Shown: positions 8,454 through 15,703 of the stretch, piece after piece | How positions within the stretch are numbered: the first letter of the stretch is position 1 | How the letters are laid out: every line of letters begins with the position of its first letter | NCBI GenBank assembly: GCA_905221095.1 | Contig: CAJNBV010000001.1 | Location: 248,001-312,000 of the forward strand | DNA from: a bacterium | GTDB lineage: Bacteria; Bacillota; Bacilli; Lactobacillales; Streptococcaceae | Direction: 5' to 3' | Length of the DNA stretch: 64,000 bases | The notes under the pieces: generated by a model | What the model was told of the DNA's origin: nothing | Database searches by the model: none | Seen by the model: the letters and a program-made list of their open reading frames with translations, nothing else | Position numbers and translations under genes: made by a program

Positions 8454-8494
8454 CAAAAAAACCTAGAAATACTACATAAAAATGTCATTCCTAG
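8454..8494 (-). terminator. Terminator of the lactococcin-972-type exporter operon
   Basis: CCTAG/CTAGG arms at 8462-8494 form a stem with a small bulge. On the minus strand it is followed by a run of seven T (8461-8455). It separates this operon from the arginine promoter. Confidence 0.8.
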
Positions 8495-8559
8495 GCGTAT
8501 TTATGCTATTTTCTCTGAAAAGCATGAGTATTCAGTCAGTCAAAAGTAGCTGGACGAAC

Positions 8560-9201
8560 TCATTTTCCCTTGCCCAATTCAATGATACGATGACATTGTT
8601 GGGCTACATAAGCATCATGGGTCACAATAATGACTGTTTTCCCCTCTCGATTCATCTCTAAGAGAAACTTCAAGACCAAATCTCTATTTTCAGAGTCCAG
8701 CGAACCTGTCGGTTCATCTGCTAAAATCAGCTGGCTAGGTTTTAAGATGGCTCTAGCAACTGCAATTCGTTGTTGCTCCCCACCAGACAATTCGGAGACC
8801 TTTTGATGCAACGTAGATGACAAACCTACTCTCTCTAAAATCTCTTCCACCTTTTTGAGCTTGTCTTTCTTGGACAATTTCACATATTTCAGTGCCAGCA
8901 TGAGATTGTACTCGACCGTTTCATCATCAATCAGGGCAAAATTTTGAAACAGATAAGAGATATGTTCACGGATTATTGTTTGTGACTTGGCAGAATTAAC
9001 CGCTAGATTTGTCTGACCAAAAATCTCATACCGTCCGCTATAATCACCATCTATCAAACCTAATAAATTTAACAAGGTCGACTTACCACTACCACTTTTT
9101 CCAACGATGGCAACCAAATCTCCCTGATCAATCCTGAGAGATAAGTTATCCAAAATCACTTTTCCCCCAATGGTTTTGGTAATATTTTTCAACTCAATCA
9201 T
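8560..9201 (-). CDS. ABC transporter ATPase, lactococcin-972-type bacteriocin export
   Basis: 213-aa ATPase with Walker A GKSGSGKST, Q-loop FQNF, signature LSGGEQQR, Walker B LILADEPTGSLDS and H-loop THD. It is of the MacB/LolD size and type. It overlaps the membrane-protein gene upstream by 4 bp. The pair of a short ATPase and a ~700-aa integral membrane protein (the DUF1430 bacteriocin-associated type) is the arrangement of lactococcin-972-type exporters or immunity systems in streptococci. No recognisable lactococcin 972-like precursor is encoded next to it, so its cargo is uncertain. Confidence 0.9.
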   Translation of the reverse strand: MIELKNITKTIGGKVILDNLSLRIDQGDLVAIVGKSGSGKSTLLNLLGLIDGDYSGRYEIFGQTNLAVNSAKSQTIIREHISYLFQNFALIDDETVEYNLMLALKYVKLSKKDKLKKVEEILERVGLSSTLHQKVSELSGGEQQRIAVARAILKPSQLILADEPTGSLDSENRDLVLKFLLEMNREGKTVIIVTHDAYVAQQCHRIIELGKGK

Positions 9202-11306
9202 AAGATGCCCCCTTTCAATAACTCTACTAGACTTCTTTTCTCCATCTTAGAAGCCAAGGCTAGCACAAATAGTATATCCAAACATGTAAAACCTGCAAAC
9301 AGTAGAAGTGGCAGGAGCGCATGGGCAAAGAAAATCAAGACTAGAAGAGGCAGACTATAGCCCAGCAAGAGCAGAACTAGAAGAGGGCGATAGCGATCGA
9401 CCAGTTTCCACCCCATAAACTTCTTGGTAATGATATCCCTGCGCTTCAACAAGAAAGTGGTAACGAGTAAAAAGTAGGAGACAATCATACTGAGAAGAGC
9501 AAATAAGGCAAACAGAACGTTAAAATTACGAACAGAATCCCGATAGGTATCAACCATCCCCTCTTGAATTGCTTGAATCGATGAAAATTTTAAATAGCTA
9601 CCATCAGATAATTTCTCAACTAACTCCGTAATCACTTTTTGATTTTGTTCTGTATTTTCAACTTTCATCGGGTTGTTTAAACCTGTCGTTGACAAGTGAG
9701 TCTTTTCTTCCCACATCATGTCTTGATCATTTACCAGACTAATGATTGGATTGTGGAGATTTTCCTTTCGCTCATTATTATAAGGGAAGAAAGACCAATC
9801 TCCTTCATAGTAGGCAATTTCTACATCCATATCTTCTATCCTTTGCTTTTGCTGATCTTCATACCTCATAGAAAGATAGGCAATGGATTTTCCCAAGAAC
9901 TGATTCTTGCCTTCTTGTCCTTTGTCACTGGCTGGCAACAAAATCACCTTTTTAGTGCCGGTATCTGGTAACTTGAATCCCTTGCTCTTTAGAAAATTGC
10001 TATTAGCATAGTAAACATCTACCTTATCCGGCAGTTGGTAGTTCTGCACTTGTTCAGCTTTGATGACTGGTTTGATAGGAAGACTCGTACTTCGCACATA
10101 GTTTACTTGTGTTTTTGCTAGCAAATCTTGATAAAATTGGTAGAAATAATCTGTAGATTTCCCTGAACCTGCTAGCTCTTCTTGCCACAGGTTATCATTG
10201 AGTTTGAAGGTTTCCAAGGTCAGGTAATTTCCTTGGCTTACCCACTGTTGCTGATAAGCAAGTTCTTTGTTTTCTTGTTCTAGACTTCTGCCTACCCCAA
10301 TCAGTAAAACCGTCAATAAAACAGTTGTCCCTATTTTCATCACATAATTGAAGATGAGACCAAGTTTGACAGATGAAAAACCTTTCAACATGGAACTGAC
10401 TGTCATTTTCTGAATCATCAGGTAGGTCAGCCAACTGATGAACAAATACAACTGTAAAAGCAGAAATTGGGATAAGAGTAAACTTGGAAACAAAAGTTTT
10501 GGTCTGTAGTCCAGCACTAAAAATAGTCCCAAGTCAATGATAAGACTTCCACCCAAGAGAAGATAAAAATTAGTCTTTACAAAACCAGCTAAAATCGCCC
10601 TACTTTGAAAACCAAGTAACTTTTGAACCCCCACTCGTTTCATCTCCATCATCGGCTGATAAACTGTCATTAAAATCACAAGCAAGATTGCCAAGATAAA
10701 GATAATGATAGATAGTAACAAAGCTTGATTTAGCACTCCAACCTGACTTCGGTAAGTGGGTTCTAATAAAATCGTCTTATCTATCTGGAAAAAATCACTC
10801 CACTTTTGTAGAATGGTATCGCGATCTATCTCTTTGCTGGAGGTAATCATGTAGCGTCCATTTACAGTATGGGATTTATCCTCAATATAGGATTGGAAGG
10901 TCTGGAGTCGAATATGTTTCACCTTTAAAAAGGTGGGAATGGTTCCTAGATTATTGGGAAGGTCCTGGTTGCTGTAGACTCCCTTCTCATTCTTTGAAAA
11001 ATCAAGAGAAGTCAGACCGAACTCCTGATAGGGGAAGGTTTCCTTATCAAAAACACCAGCCTTGACGGCCTCATCGCCATTATCTACTTTGATAATAGAG
11101 ACCTTGTCTTGACTTGCAACCTCTTCAAAAAACTGGAGAATAGTTTCTGTCGGTTTAGTGACATCTTTCAAGTACAAGTCAAATGAATAAGTTGTCTTGC
11201 CCATCTCCTGAATCCGCACTATTTCTCGTGTAACATTTACATTCAGGACAAAAAACGTAGTACACAGCAAGAGCAGGAGCATACAAAGATGACTGATTTT
11301 TTTCAT
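9198..11306 (-). CDS. Bacteriocin-associated integral membrane protein (DUF1430 type)
   Basis: 702 aa from the ATG at 11306, which has a GGGAGGT ribosome site; the frame is open 60 bp further but without one. It has an N-terminal membrane segment (residues 5-25), a long extracytoplasmic domain, three or four membrane segments near residues 210-340, a second extracytoplasmic domain, and a C-terminal FtsX-like membrane bundle. This is the double-module layout of bacteriocin-associated membrane proteins and MacB-like permeases. It is coupled to the ATPase gene through a 4-bp overlap (ATGA). It forms the permease half of a putative peptide exporter or immunity pump. A terminator-like hairpin lies between it and the gene upstream. 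Confidence 0.88.
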   Translation of the reverse strand: MKKISHLCMLLLLLCTTFFVLNVNVTREIVRIQEMGKTTYSFDLYLKDVTKPTETILQFFEEVASQDKVSIIKVDNGDEAVKAGVFDKETFPYQEFGLTSLDFSKNEKGVYSNQDLPNNLGTIPTFLKVKHIRLQTFQSYIEDKSHTVNGRYMITSSKEIDRDTILQKWSDFFQIDKTILLEPTYRSQVGVLNQALLLSIIIFILAILLVILMTVYQPMMEMKRVGVQKLLGFQSRAILAGFVKTNFYLLLGGSLIIDLGLFLVLDYRPKLLFPSLLLSQFLLLQLYLFISWLTYLMIQKMTVSSMLKGFSSVKLGLIFNYVMKIGTTVLLTVLLIGVGRSLEQENKELAYQQQWVSQGNYLTLETFKLNDNLWQEELAGSGKSTDYFYQFYQDLLAKTQVNYVRSTSLPIKPVIKAEQVQNYQLPDKVDVYYANSNFLKSKGFKLPDTGTKKVILLPASDKGQEGKNQFLGKSIAYLSMRYEDQQKQRIEDMDVEIAYYEGDWSFFPYNNERKENLHNPIISLVNDQDMMWEEKTHLSTTGLNNPMKVENTEQNQKVITELVEKLSDGSYLKFSSIQAIQEGMVDTYRDSVRNFNVLFALFALLSMIVSYFLLVTTFLLKRRDIITKKFMGWKLVDRYRPLLVLLLLGYSLPLLVLIFFAHALLPLLLFAGFTCLDILFVLALASKMEKRSLVELLKGGIL

Positions 11307-11357
11307 AGAGATACCTCCCGTGAAGAGACGAAACTGGGAAAAACTAACTTTCCAATA

Positions 11358-11418
11358 AAACCACACAGTGATTCTCTCAGTTTAATTGTGTTCAAGGCTG
11401 AAAACACTGTGTGGTTTT
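11358..11418 (-). terminator. Terminator or attenuator hairpin before the DUF1430 gene
   Basis: AACCACACAGTG (about 11359-11370) pairs with CACTGTGTGGTT (about 11405-11416), a 12-bp stem with a ~34-nt loop and T-rich flanks on both sides. It lies between the 195-aa protein gene and the exporter pair. It may reduce read-through rather than end transcription, because no separate good promoter for the exporter was seen. Confidence 0.6.
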
Positions 11419-11455
11419 TGAATGTTTAGAGGTTAGTTTTTTGAGCAATTGTCTA

Positions 11456-12043
11456 TCAGAATGTCCTTTTATCTGTCAATAATCCTAGAAAATCTTGACT
11501 CTTTAAGTCTGAGAAATGTTTGGTAGAAAGACTTCCTTTTTGAAGTCCATCATCTCTAACCTGTAAATAATAGCTATGTTGGCTTGTTTTAATTGTCAAA
11601 AAATCGCCAAATATAAAAACTCTTTTCCAGTTGCGAATCTCAAATTCTTTCATCTCTGATTTTGGAATGCGGATAAGTCCTTGTCGCAAATCACGATGGT
11701 GCTCACTTGTGAAAGTCATCCCATTCCCAAGATTTCTTATCAGTAGTTCATCTGGAGTCACCATCACCAGCGCTATTTTAGTTAAGAAAATTTCAACTGT
11801 TGGTGGTAAAATCGCCAAATTAAACCAGGGATGTAGGTAGCGATAGGCTAAGAAATAATGAGGCTCCTCACCCAATCCTAGTTGTTTATATAATGTCTTA
11901 ACCTCACTGTCTAATCTCGCTTCAAAAGACACATCCGAATGCTCTTCTTCCTTCTTCTGATTAAAATAACGCATCCAGACTAGAAAACCTATAAAGACTA
12001 TAATAAATATTCCTGATAAGAGATATTTTACATTGTAGTTCAT
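11456..12043 (-). CDS. Hypothetical single-pass membrane protein of the bacteriocin-like module
   Basis: 195 aa from the ATG at 12043, 7 bases after AGGAGG. One N-terminal membrane helix (about residues 5-25, LLSGIFIIVFIGFLVW) is followed by a short acidic linker and a cytoplasmic or external domain of ~150 residues with mixed alpha/beta character. I recognise no family motif. It lies between the 37-aa peptide gene and the lactococcin-972-type exporter genes on the same strand. A role in immunity or export accessory function is a guess from position only. Confidence 0.75.
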   Translation of the reverse strand: MNYNVKYLLSGIFIIVFIGFLVWMRYFNQKKEEEHSDVSFEARLDSEVKTLYKQLGLGEEPHYFLAYRYLHPWFNLAILPPTVEIFLTKIALVMVTPDELLIRNLGNGMTFTSEHHRDLRQGLIRIPKSEMKEFEIRNWKRVFIFGDFLTIKTSQHSYYLQVRDDGLQKGSLSTKHFSDLKSQDFLGLLTDKRTF

Positions 12044-12088
12044 CACTTAACCTCCTGATTCACGACTCCGCCTAAAGCAGAGTCCTAT

Positions 12089-12202
12089 TTATTTTGAAAA
12101 TAGTTCCATAACAACTTTAAATAAGACGGGTGTCATCAAAATGAGGATGATTCCTATCACAAATATCATGACTACTCGAAAAAGTTCCTTATTTTTAAAC
12201 AT
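12089..12202 (-). CDS. 37-aa hydrophobic peptide, possible orphan SHP-like pheromone or toxin
   Basis: ATG at 12202, TAA at 12091-12089, with GGGGTGG as ribosome site. The peptide has a charged start (MFKNKELFR), a long hydrophobic core (VVMIFVIGIILILM), a proline, and the tail VLFKVVMELFSK. It stands divergent from the rgg remnant at 12366, just as the 28-aa W-x-W peptide stands divergent from the intact rgg (163 versus 183 bp between starts). The two peptides also share a basic, FR-containing start. It may therefore be a former Rgg partner whose regulator has decayed, or the small pore-forming/immunity peptide of the downstream module. It is too short for standard gene finders. Confidence 0.6.
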   Translation of the reverse strand: MFKNKELFRVVMIFVIGIILILMTPVLFKVVMELFSK

Positions 12203-12267
12203 TTTTCCACCCCTTTTCTAGCGACATCATAGTACTCGTTAACCCCGTCTTAAAATTACACCAAGCT

Positions 12268-12392
12268 TATTTTAGTTTTCTTTTCTACTTTTTATATTAC
12301 TATGATACACTATTTTTAATAGGATTTTATTATTTGTTAACTTTTTTCACGAAAAGGAGAAAATCATGCGTTATGATTTCGGGAAAGTATAT
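12268..12392. repeat. Direct repeat A: rgg promoter region and first codons
   Basis: 125 bp that match 15579-15703 almost base for base and with no gap, covering the promoter, ribosome site (AAAAGGAGA) and first nine codons of an rgg gene. Copies A and B bracket the 12.4-15.6 kb module. This is the pattern expected of a tandem duplication, or of a cassette gained by homologous recombination. Confidence 0.8.
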
Positions 12393-12395
12393 TGA
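12366..12395 (+). pseudogene. Truncated rgg remnant
   Basis: ATG at 12366 is preceded by the same ribosome site as the intact rgg and encodes MRYDFGKVY, then TGA. The intact protein begins MRYDFGKIY. After this the similarity is lost within a few bases, and the end of the ABC ATPase gene (minus strand) begins at 12429. It is the 5' stub of a second rgg gene. Confidence 0.75.
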
Positions 12396-12428
12396 AAAAA
12401 CTATAATAAAGTTAGCCAGCTACCATTA

Positions 12429-13076
12429 CTAAAAGTTAGATGTCTTAACTAATTTACCGTTTTTCAATTCAAGAACAATATCAGATAATACTTCAATATC
12501 CTCTTTATTGTGAGATGTGACCAACATAGTAATATGATTCTTTCGAGCATAATTCTTAATTATTTTTCTTAGTTCTTCTACACCTTCATAGTCCATACTA
12601 TTAAATGGTTCATCTAGGAGTAAAATCTTAGGATTTTCCATCAATGCTTGGGCAATCCCTAATCTTTGTAACATGCCTAATGAATAATTTTTTACTTTTA
12701 CATCTTTATCCTGATATAAATCTACCTTATTCAATACTTCCTCAATCTCTTTCTTAGTAATTTTATTTTTGATTGCAGCTAATTGCTCTAAATTCTCTAA
12801 TGCAGTTAGACTAGGCAAAAATCCCGGATGTTCAATAAGTAACCCTACATCAAGTGGCATAGAACCATTTTCCCCAACAATTACACTCCCAACTGTAATC
12901 TTACCAGTAGTAGGTTTCATTAATCCTGAAAGCATTTTAAATAATACACTTTTCCCGCATCCATTGGTTCCTACAATTCCATATATTTTACCTGATTCAA
13001 AAACATAACTAACATCATCTATAACATACTTTTTCCCAAATATTTTTGAAAGATGATCTACTTTTATACAATTCAT
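12429..13076 (-). CDS. ABC transporter ATPase of the DUF2712 module
   Basis: 215 aa from the ATG at 13076 with AAGGAGTTG as ribosome site. Walker A reads GTNGCGKS followed by V rather than the usual T/S, the signature is YSLGMLQR, Walker B is ILLLDEPF, and the switch histidine is in TSHN. The size and motifs fit the antibiotic/bacteriocin immunity type (BcrA/CcmA-like). It follows two permease genes with a 13-bp gap and is the last gene of the four-gene operon starting at 15149. It probably powers export of, or self-protection against, the secreted DUF2712-like product. Confidence 0.93.
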   Translation of the reverse strand: MNCIKVDHLSKIFGKKYVIDDVSYVFESGKIYGIVGTNGCGKSVLFKMLSGLMKPTTGKITVGSVIVGENGSMPLDVGLLIEHPGFLPSLTALENLEQLAAIKNKITKKEIEEVLNKVDLYQDKDVKVKNYSLGMLQRLGIAQALMENPKILLLDEPFNSMDYEGVEELRKIIKNYARKNHITMLVTSHNKEDIEVLSDIVLELKNGKLVKTSNF

Positions 13077-13089
13077 ACGTTTCAACTCC

Positions 13090-13896
13090 TTACTCATTTT
13101 GATACTGCTTACTTCCTTTAGGTAATGCAATATCTTTATTTTCGAATATTTTAAAATTTAATAGAAGCAACATTGCATCAACAAATACCAATATCCCACA
13201 TCTACCAATGAAATTTATGCCGTAACCATACACTGAACCAGAAATGGAAAACAATGAAAATGCTCTCAGATGTTCTCCTAAAAAGCCCAATGTTGAACCC
13301 GCCATTATAATCAAAATGCCCGTATAGATAACAAATACTAACGATTGTGATATTCTAAACTGTGTTAAAAGTGCATGGAGCAGGGAAAAGAAATATAGCA
13401 ATAATCCTTGTAAAATTATTATCTTTACTATCTCATAAATTACTATATTCGTTTCAAAATTTCCAAATAAATACGTTTCTGAAAATTTTTTTGTGGCTGT
13501 TGAAATGCCAATGCCAAAGTTAGAATCTCCTATTCCTACTATAGTGGAAAATATACAAATACTAACCACATAATAAATCACACTTTTCAAAATTTTAAAA
13601 TGCTTATTTCTATAAAAATCATTTCTACTTGAATACCTACTTAGTACAAAAAATATATTTTGTTCAACTGGGCTTTGTAGCATCATTATGAAAGCTAATA
13701 AAAACGGAAATGTGAAATATCCAGTATAGGAATCATTAAACATGATAAGAATCAGCTCACCAAAATGAAAATTCCCAAATTTATATTTTAATACTATCAG
13801 CTGACTAAAATTTGCTAATATAGCAAAAGCAACTAATAAATATACAAAACCTATATAAAAATCTTCTTTATTTTTTAATTCTTTAAATTTCTTCAT
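13090..13896 (-). CDS. ABC transporter permease subunit, DUF2712 module
   Basis: 268 aa with six predicted membrane segments (the first near residues 14-35, the last near 225-245) and no soluble domain. The start overlaps the end of the next permease gene upstream by 14 bp, so translation is coupled. The gene lies between that permease and the ATPase gene. Codon use is very A/T rich, more so than the neighbouring arginine and serine genes, as is common for acquired bacteriocin cassettes. The two permeases are distinct sequences and probably form a heterodimer. Confidence 0.88.
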   Translation of the reverse strand: MKKFKELKNKEDFYIGFVYLLVAFAILANFSQLIVLKYKFGNFHFGELILIMFNDSYTGYFTFPFLLAFIMMLQSPVEQNIFFVLSRYSSRNDFYRNKHFKILKSVIYYVVSICIFSTIVGIGDSNFGIGISTATKKFSETYLFGNFETNIVIYEIVKIIILQGLLLYFFSLLHALLTQFRISQSLVFVIYTGILIIMAGSTLGFLGEHLRAFSLFSISGSVYGYGINFIGRCGILVFVDAMLLLLNFKIFENKDIALPKGSKQYQNE

Positions 13897-14674
13897 CAGT
13901 TTCTATATCCCTTTTAAATTTTTTATACGATATCCAATATGATGTTACTACTATAAGGATTAAGTATACAAAAACAAATATTACGCTTATTCCTTTTACT
14001 CTTGAAACATCAAAAATTGCCATTGGTTCAATTTTAGTAAGACCTAAAAACATCGCAAACAATGATCCTATTGTCGTTAAAATAAATGGGGATAACCATG
14101 CAACAAATTTGCTCTTAATAAAATATGACATCGCCAATCCAACACTACTATATGCAACGCCAACAAAGGAACAATGTAAAATGATTATTACTACATAAAA
14201 TAACGGGGATGTCTTCACTGCTGATTCATAAATAGAAACTTTTGTTATTGCATAATAAGCATCCATATTTATACTTCTATTAAAAAATAAAATTGACATT
14301 ATCAAGAATAACAACATTCCAAAAATAAATGTTGTAAATGATATGAATCCATTGATTATAAAAATAGAATTAAAATACTGTTTATATCCCATCCTTGATA
14401 CAATATATTTCATTGTTCCACTTTTTCTATTTTCGATATGCTGTGACGCAAAAGGAATTGTTGCAATAAGAGGTGCCAAAACTACTAACAACGACCTATC
14501 ACCATTATAACCTTGTAAAAATGCCACAATATAATCATGATTAAAAAAATACTCCATTCCCTCTTCAATAAATGCACTTACAGAAAATATCATAGAAGTT
14601 AAAATGATTAATATTGCTAAAAAGAATTGCTTATTTTTCATCCCTTTTAAAAACATACTGACCTTGTAATCCAT
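13883..14674 (-). CDS. ABC transporter permease subunit, DUF2712 module
   Basis: 263 aa with about six membrane segments (first near residues 17-35, last near 225-245), resembling ABC-2-type permeases of immunity transporters. The ATG at 14674 follows GGAGAGAAGT. It lies 73 bp after the DUF2712-like gene, with a weak terminator-like hairpin in between, and overlaps the second permease. Substrate unknown. Confidence 0.88.
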   Translation of the reverse strand: MDYKVSMFLKGMKNKQFFLAILIILTSMIFSVSAFIEEGMEYFFNHDYIVAFLQGYNGDRSLLVVLAPLIATIPFASQHIENRKSGTMKYIVSRMGYKQYFNSIFIINGFISFTTFIFGMLLFLIMSILFFNRSINMDAYYAITKVSIYESAVKTSPLFYVVIIILHCSFVGVAYSSVGLAMSYFIKSKFVAWLSPFILTTIGSLFAMFLGLTKIEPMAIFDVSRVKGISVIFVFVYLILIVVTSYWISYKKFKRDIETDEEI

Positions 14675-14696
14675 ACTTCTCTCCTATAAAACAAAT

Positions 14697-14720
14697 GGGA
14701 TGAACGAACATGCTCATCCC
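14697..14720 (-). terminator. Weak terminator or attenuator between the secreted protein and its transporter
   Basis: GGGATGA (14697-14703) pairs with TCATCCC (14714-14720). On the minus strand it is followed by ATTTGTTTT. A leaky stop here would make more of the small secreted protein than of the transporter, a common design in bacteriocin operons. Confidence 0.55.
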
Positions 14721-14747
14721 CAAATATACAAACCTATATTCTAGCTC

Positions 14748-15149
14748 TTAATACTCATCAGGACTCCATGAACCGCTGGTTTGAACTTTAACATATGTTG
14801 CGAACCCTGTCCATCCACCCAATCTAAGATTAGATCCTTCTGCATCTGATGGACTATTATAATTCAAATAAATCCTATCTCCACTGCCTGCAGAATATGT
14901 ATGTGTCATTTGAGCGTCACCTCTAAAAATAGCACAGTGCATTGTATAACCACCACCGATTGATGTATTATTATTTACTCCTCTTGATTGATTTGTTTTA
15001 TATAATGAGTCAGTCACTGTACGACCTCCGAATCTCGGCATAATCATATCGTAGTCCGAAATTTCTCTAGCAGAGACAGCCATTGCACCAATCATTAACG
15101 TAGCACATATACTTGCAAATAACTTTGTTTTAGTATCTAGTTTTTTCAT
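14748..15149 (-). CDS. Secreted DUF2712-like protein, candidate bacteriocin or toxin
   Basis: 133 aa from the ATG at 15149; a GTG 27 bp upstream is possible, but the AAAGGATTGG site favours the ATG. The signal peptide has a basic start (MKKLDTKTK), a hydrophobic core and AVSA as cleavage site (about residue 27), leaving ~106 residues. The mature part is rich in Gly, Ser, Asn and Tyr, contains one Cys, and ends SGSWSPDEY. This looks like the DUF2712 family, small secreted proteins encoded beside ABC transporters; the family name is from memory of its pattern. It is the first gene of an operon with three ABC genes and follows the shared promoter element. A secreted antagonist with a protective pump is the simplest reading; function is unproven. 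Confidence 0.8.
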   Translation of the reverse strand: MKKLDTKTKLFASICATLMIGAMAVSAREISDYDMIMPRFGGRTVTDSLYKTNQSRGVNNNTSIGGGYTMHCAIFRGDAQMTHTYSAGSGDRIYLNYNSPSDAEGSNLRLGGWTGFATYVKVQTSGSWSPDEY

Positions 15150-15181
15150 TATTACAATCCAATCCTTTCGCTCCACTTACG

Positions 15182-15216
15182 ACACAATACAAAATGAAAA
15201 ACATGTTGTATTGTGT
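15182..15216 (-). promoter_or_regulatory. Leader hairpin of the DUF2712 operon
   Basis: ACACAATACAA (15182-15192) and TTGTATTGTGT (15206-15216) form a perfect 11-bp stem with a 13-nt loop inside the ~127-nt leader. No U run follows, so it is not an ordinary terminator. RNA stabilisation or a protein site is possible. Confidence 0.6.
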
Positions 15217-15282
15217 TGTTTTCTTTAATTTGGGATATGATATACTTTCTGTGAAACCAAATATGATAAACTAAAAATCAAA

Positions 15283-15387
15283 ATTATAATGAATTCAAAT
15301 TTATAGAATGACTACCTTAAAATGAAATTAACATTCACAGAAAATCTTATGTAATCACTAAATAATCCATTGGACTCACCTTCCTTT
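15283..15387 (-). promoter_or_regulatory. Shared promoter-like element, copy 2 (upstream of DUF2712 operon)
   Basis: It matches 3144-3250 along ~104 bp with a single 1-base gap. It ends on the minus strand in a perfect TATAAT (15288-15283), with no -35 match at 17 bp. It also carries the GGAAGGTGAGTCC and 7-codon ORF (15370-15347, MDYLVIT) of copy 1. The two copies differ in that codon 2 changes and the Leu codon is CTA versus TTA. It probably binds the Rgg encoded at 15677. Confidence 0.65.
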
Positions 15388-15406
15388 CATTTTTACAACT
15401 AGCGCA

Positions 15407-15493
15407 TTATATCGGCCATTTCCATGGGAAAACCGTAGCAATGCTGAATAAGAAAGCAAGAATAACTAAAAAGCGAAAAACTTTTTTATTCAT
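15407..15493 (-). CDS. 28-aa Rgg-associated pheromone precursor with W-x-W motif
   Basis: ATG at 15493, TAA at 15409-15407, and a very strong GGGAGGAGG ribosome site. It starts MNKKVFRF, has a hydrophobic middle and ends VFPWKWPI. A short hydrophobic peptide gene divergent from an rgg gene (183 bp between starts) is the classic SHP/Rgg layout. A Trp-x-Trp motif near the C terminus is what I recall of the pneumococcal RtgS pheromone, which acts with RtgR and drives a PCAT locus; double-Trp peptides are also known for ComS. The active peptide is probably the C-terminal 6-8 residues, released after export and re-imported by Opp/Ami. Too short for most annotation. Confidence 0.85.
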   Translation of the reverse strand: MNKKVFRFLVILAFLFSIATVFPWKWPI

Positions 15494-15499
15494 ACTTTT

Positions 15500-15560
15500 T
15501 CCCTCCTCCCTGTATTTTGTATCTACAGTATACCTCTTCTTTACTCTATTTTAAAATTAG
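15500..15560 (-). promoter_or_regulatory. Promoter region of the W-x-W peptide gene
   Basis: A TATACT (about 15533-15528) lies about 35 bp before the ATG on the minus strand. The -35 position is poor (TTTAAA-like) and lies in an A/T-rich stretch with GTTAAC and TTTTAAAA symmetry. This fits a promoter that needs Rgg with bound peptide. Confidence 0.5.
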
Positions 15561-15578
15561 TTAACTTTTTTCACACAA

Positions 15579-15703
15579 TATTTTAGTTTTCTTTTTTACT
15601 ATTCCTGTTACTATGATACAATATTTTTAATTGGATTTTATTATTTGTTAACTTTTTTCACAAAAAGGAGAAAATTATGCGTTATGATTTTGGAAAGATC
15701 TAT
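15579..15703. repeat. Direct repeat B: promoter and start of the intact rgg
   Basis: Partner of repeat A (12268-12392), the same length. It contains the ribosome site and first nine codons of the working gene. Confidence 0.8.
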
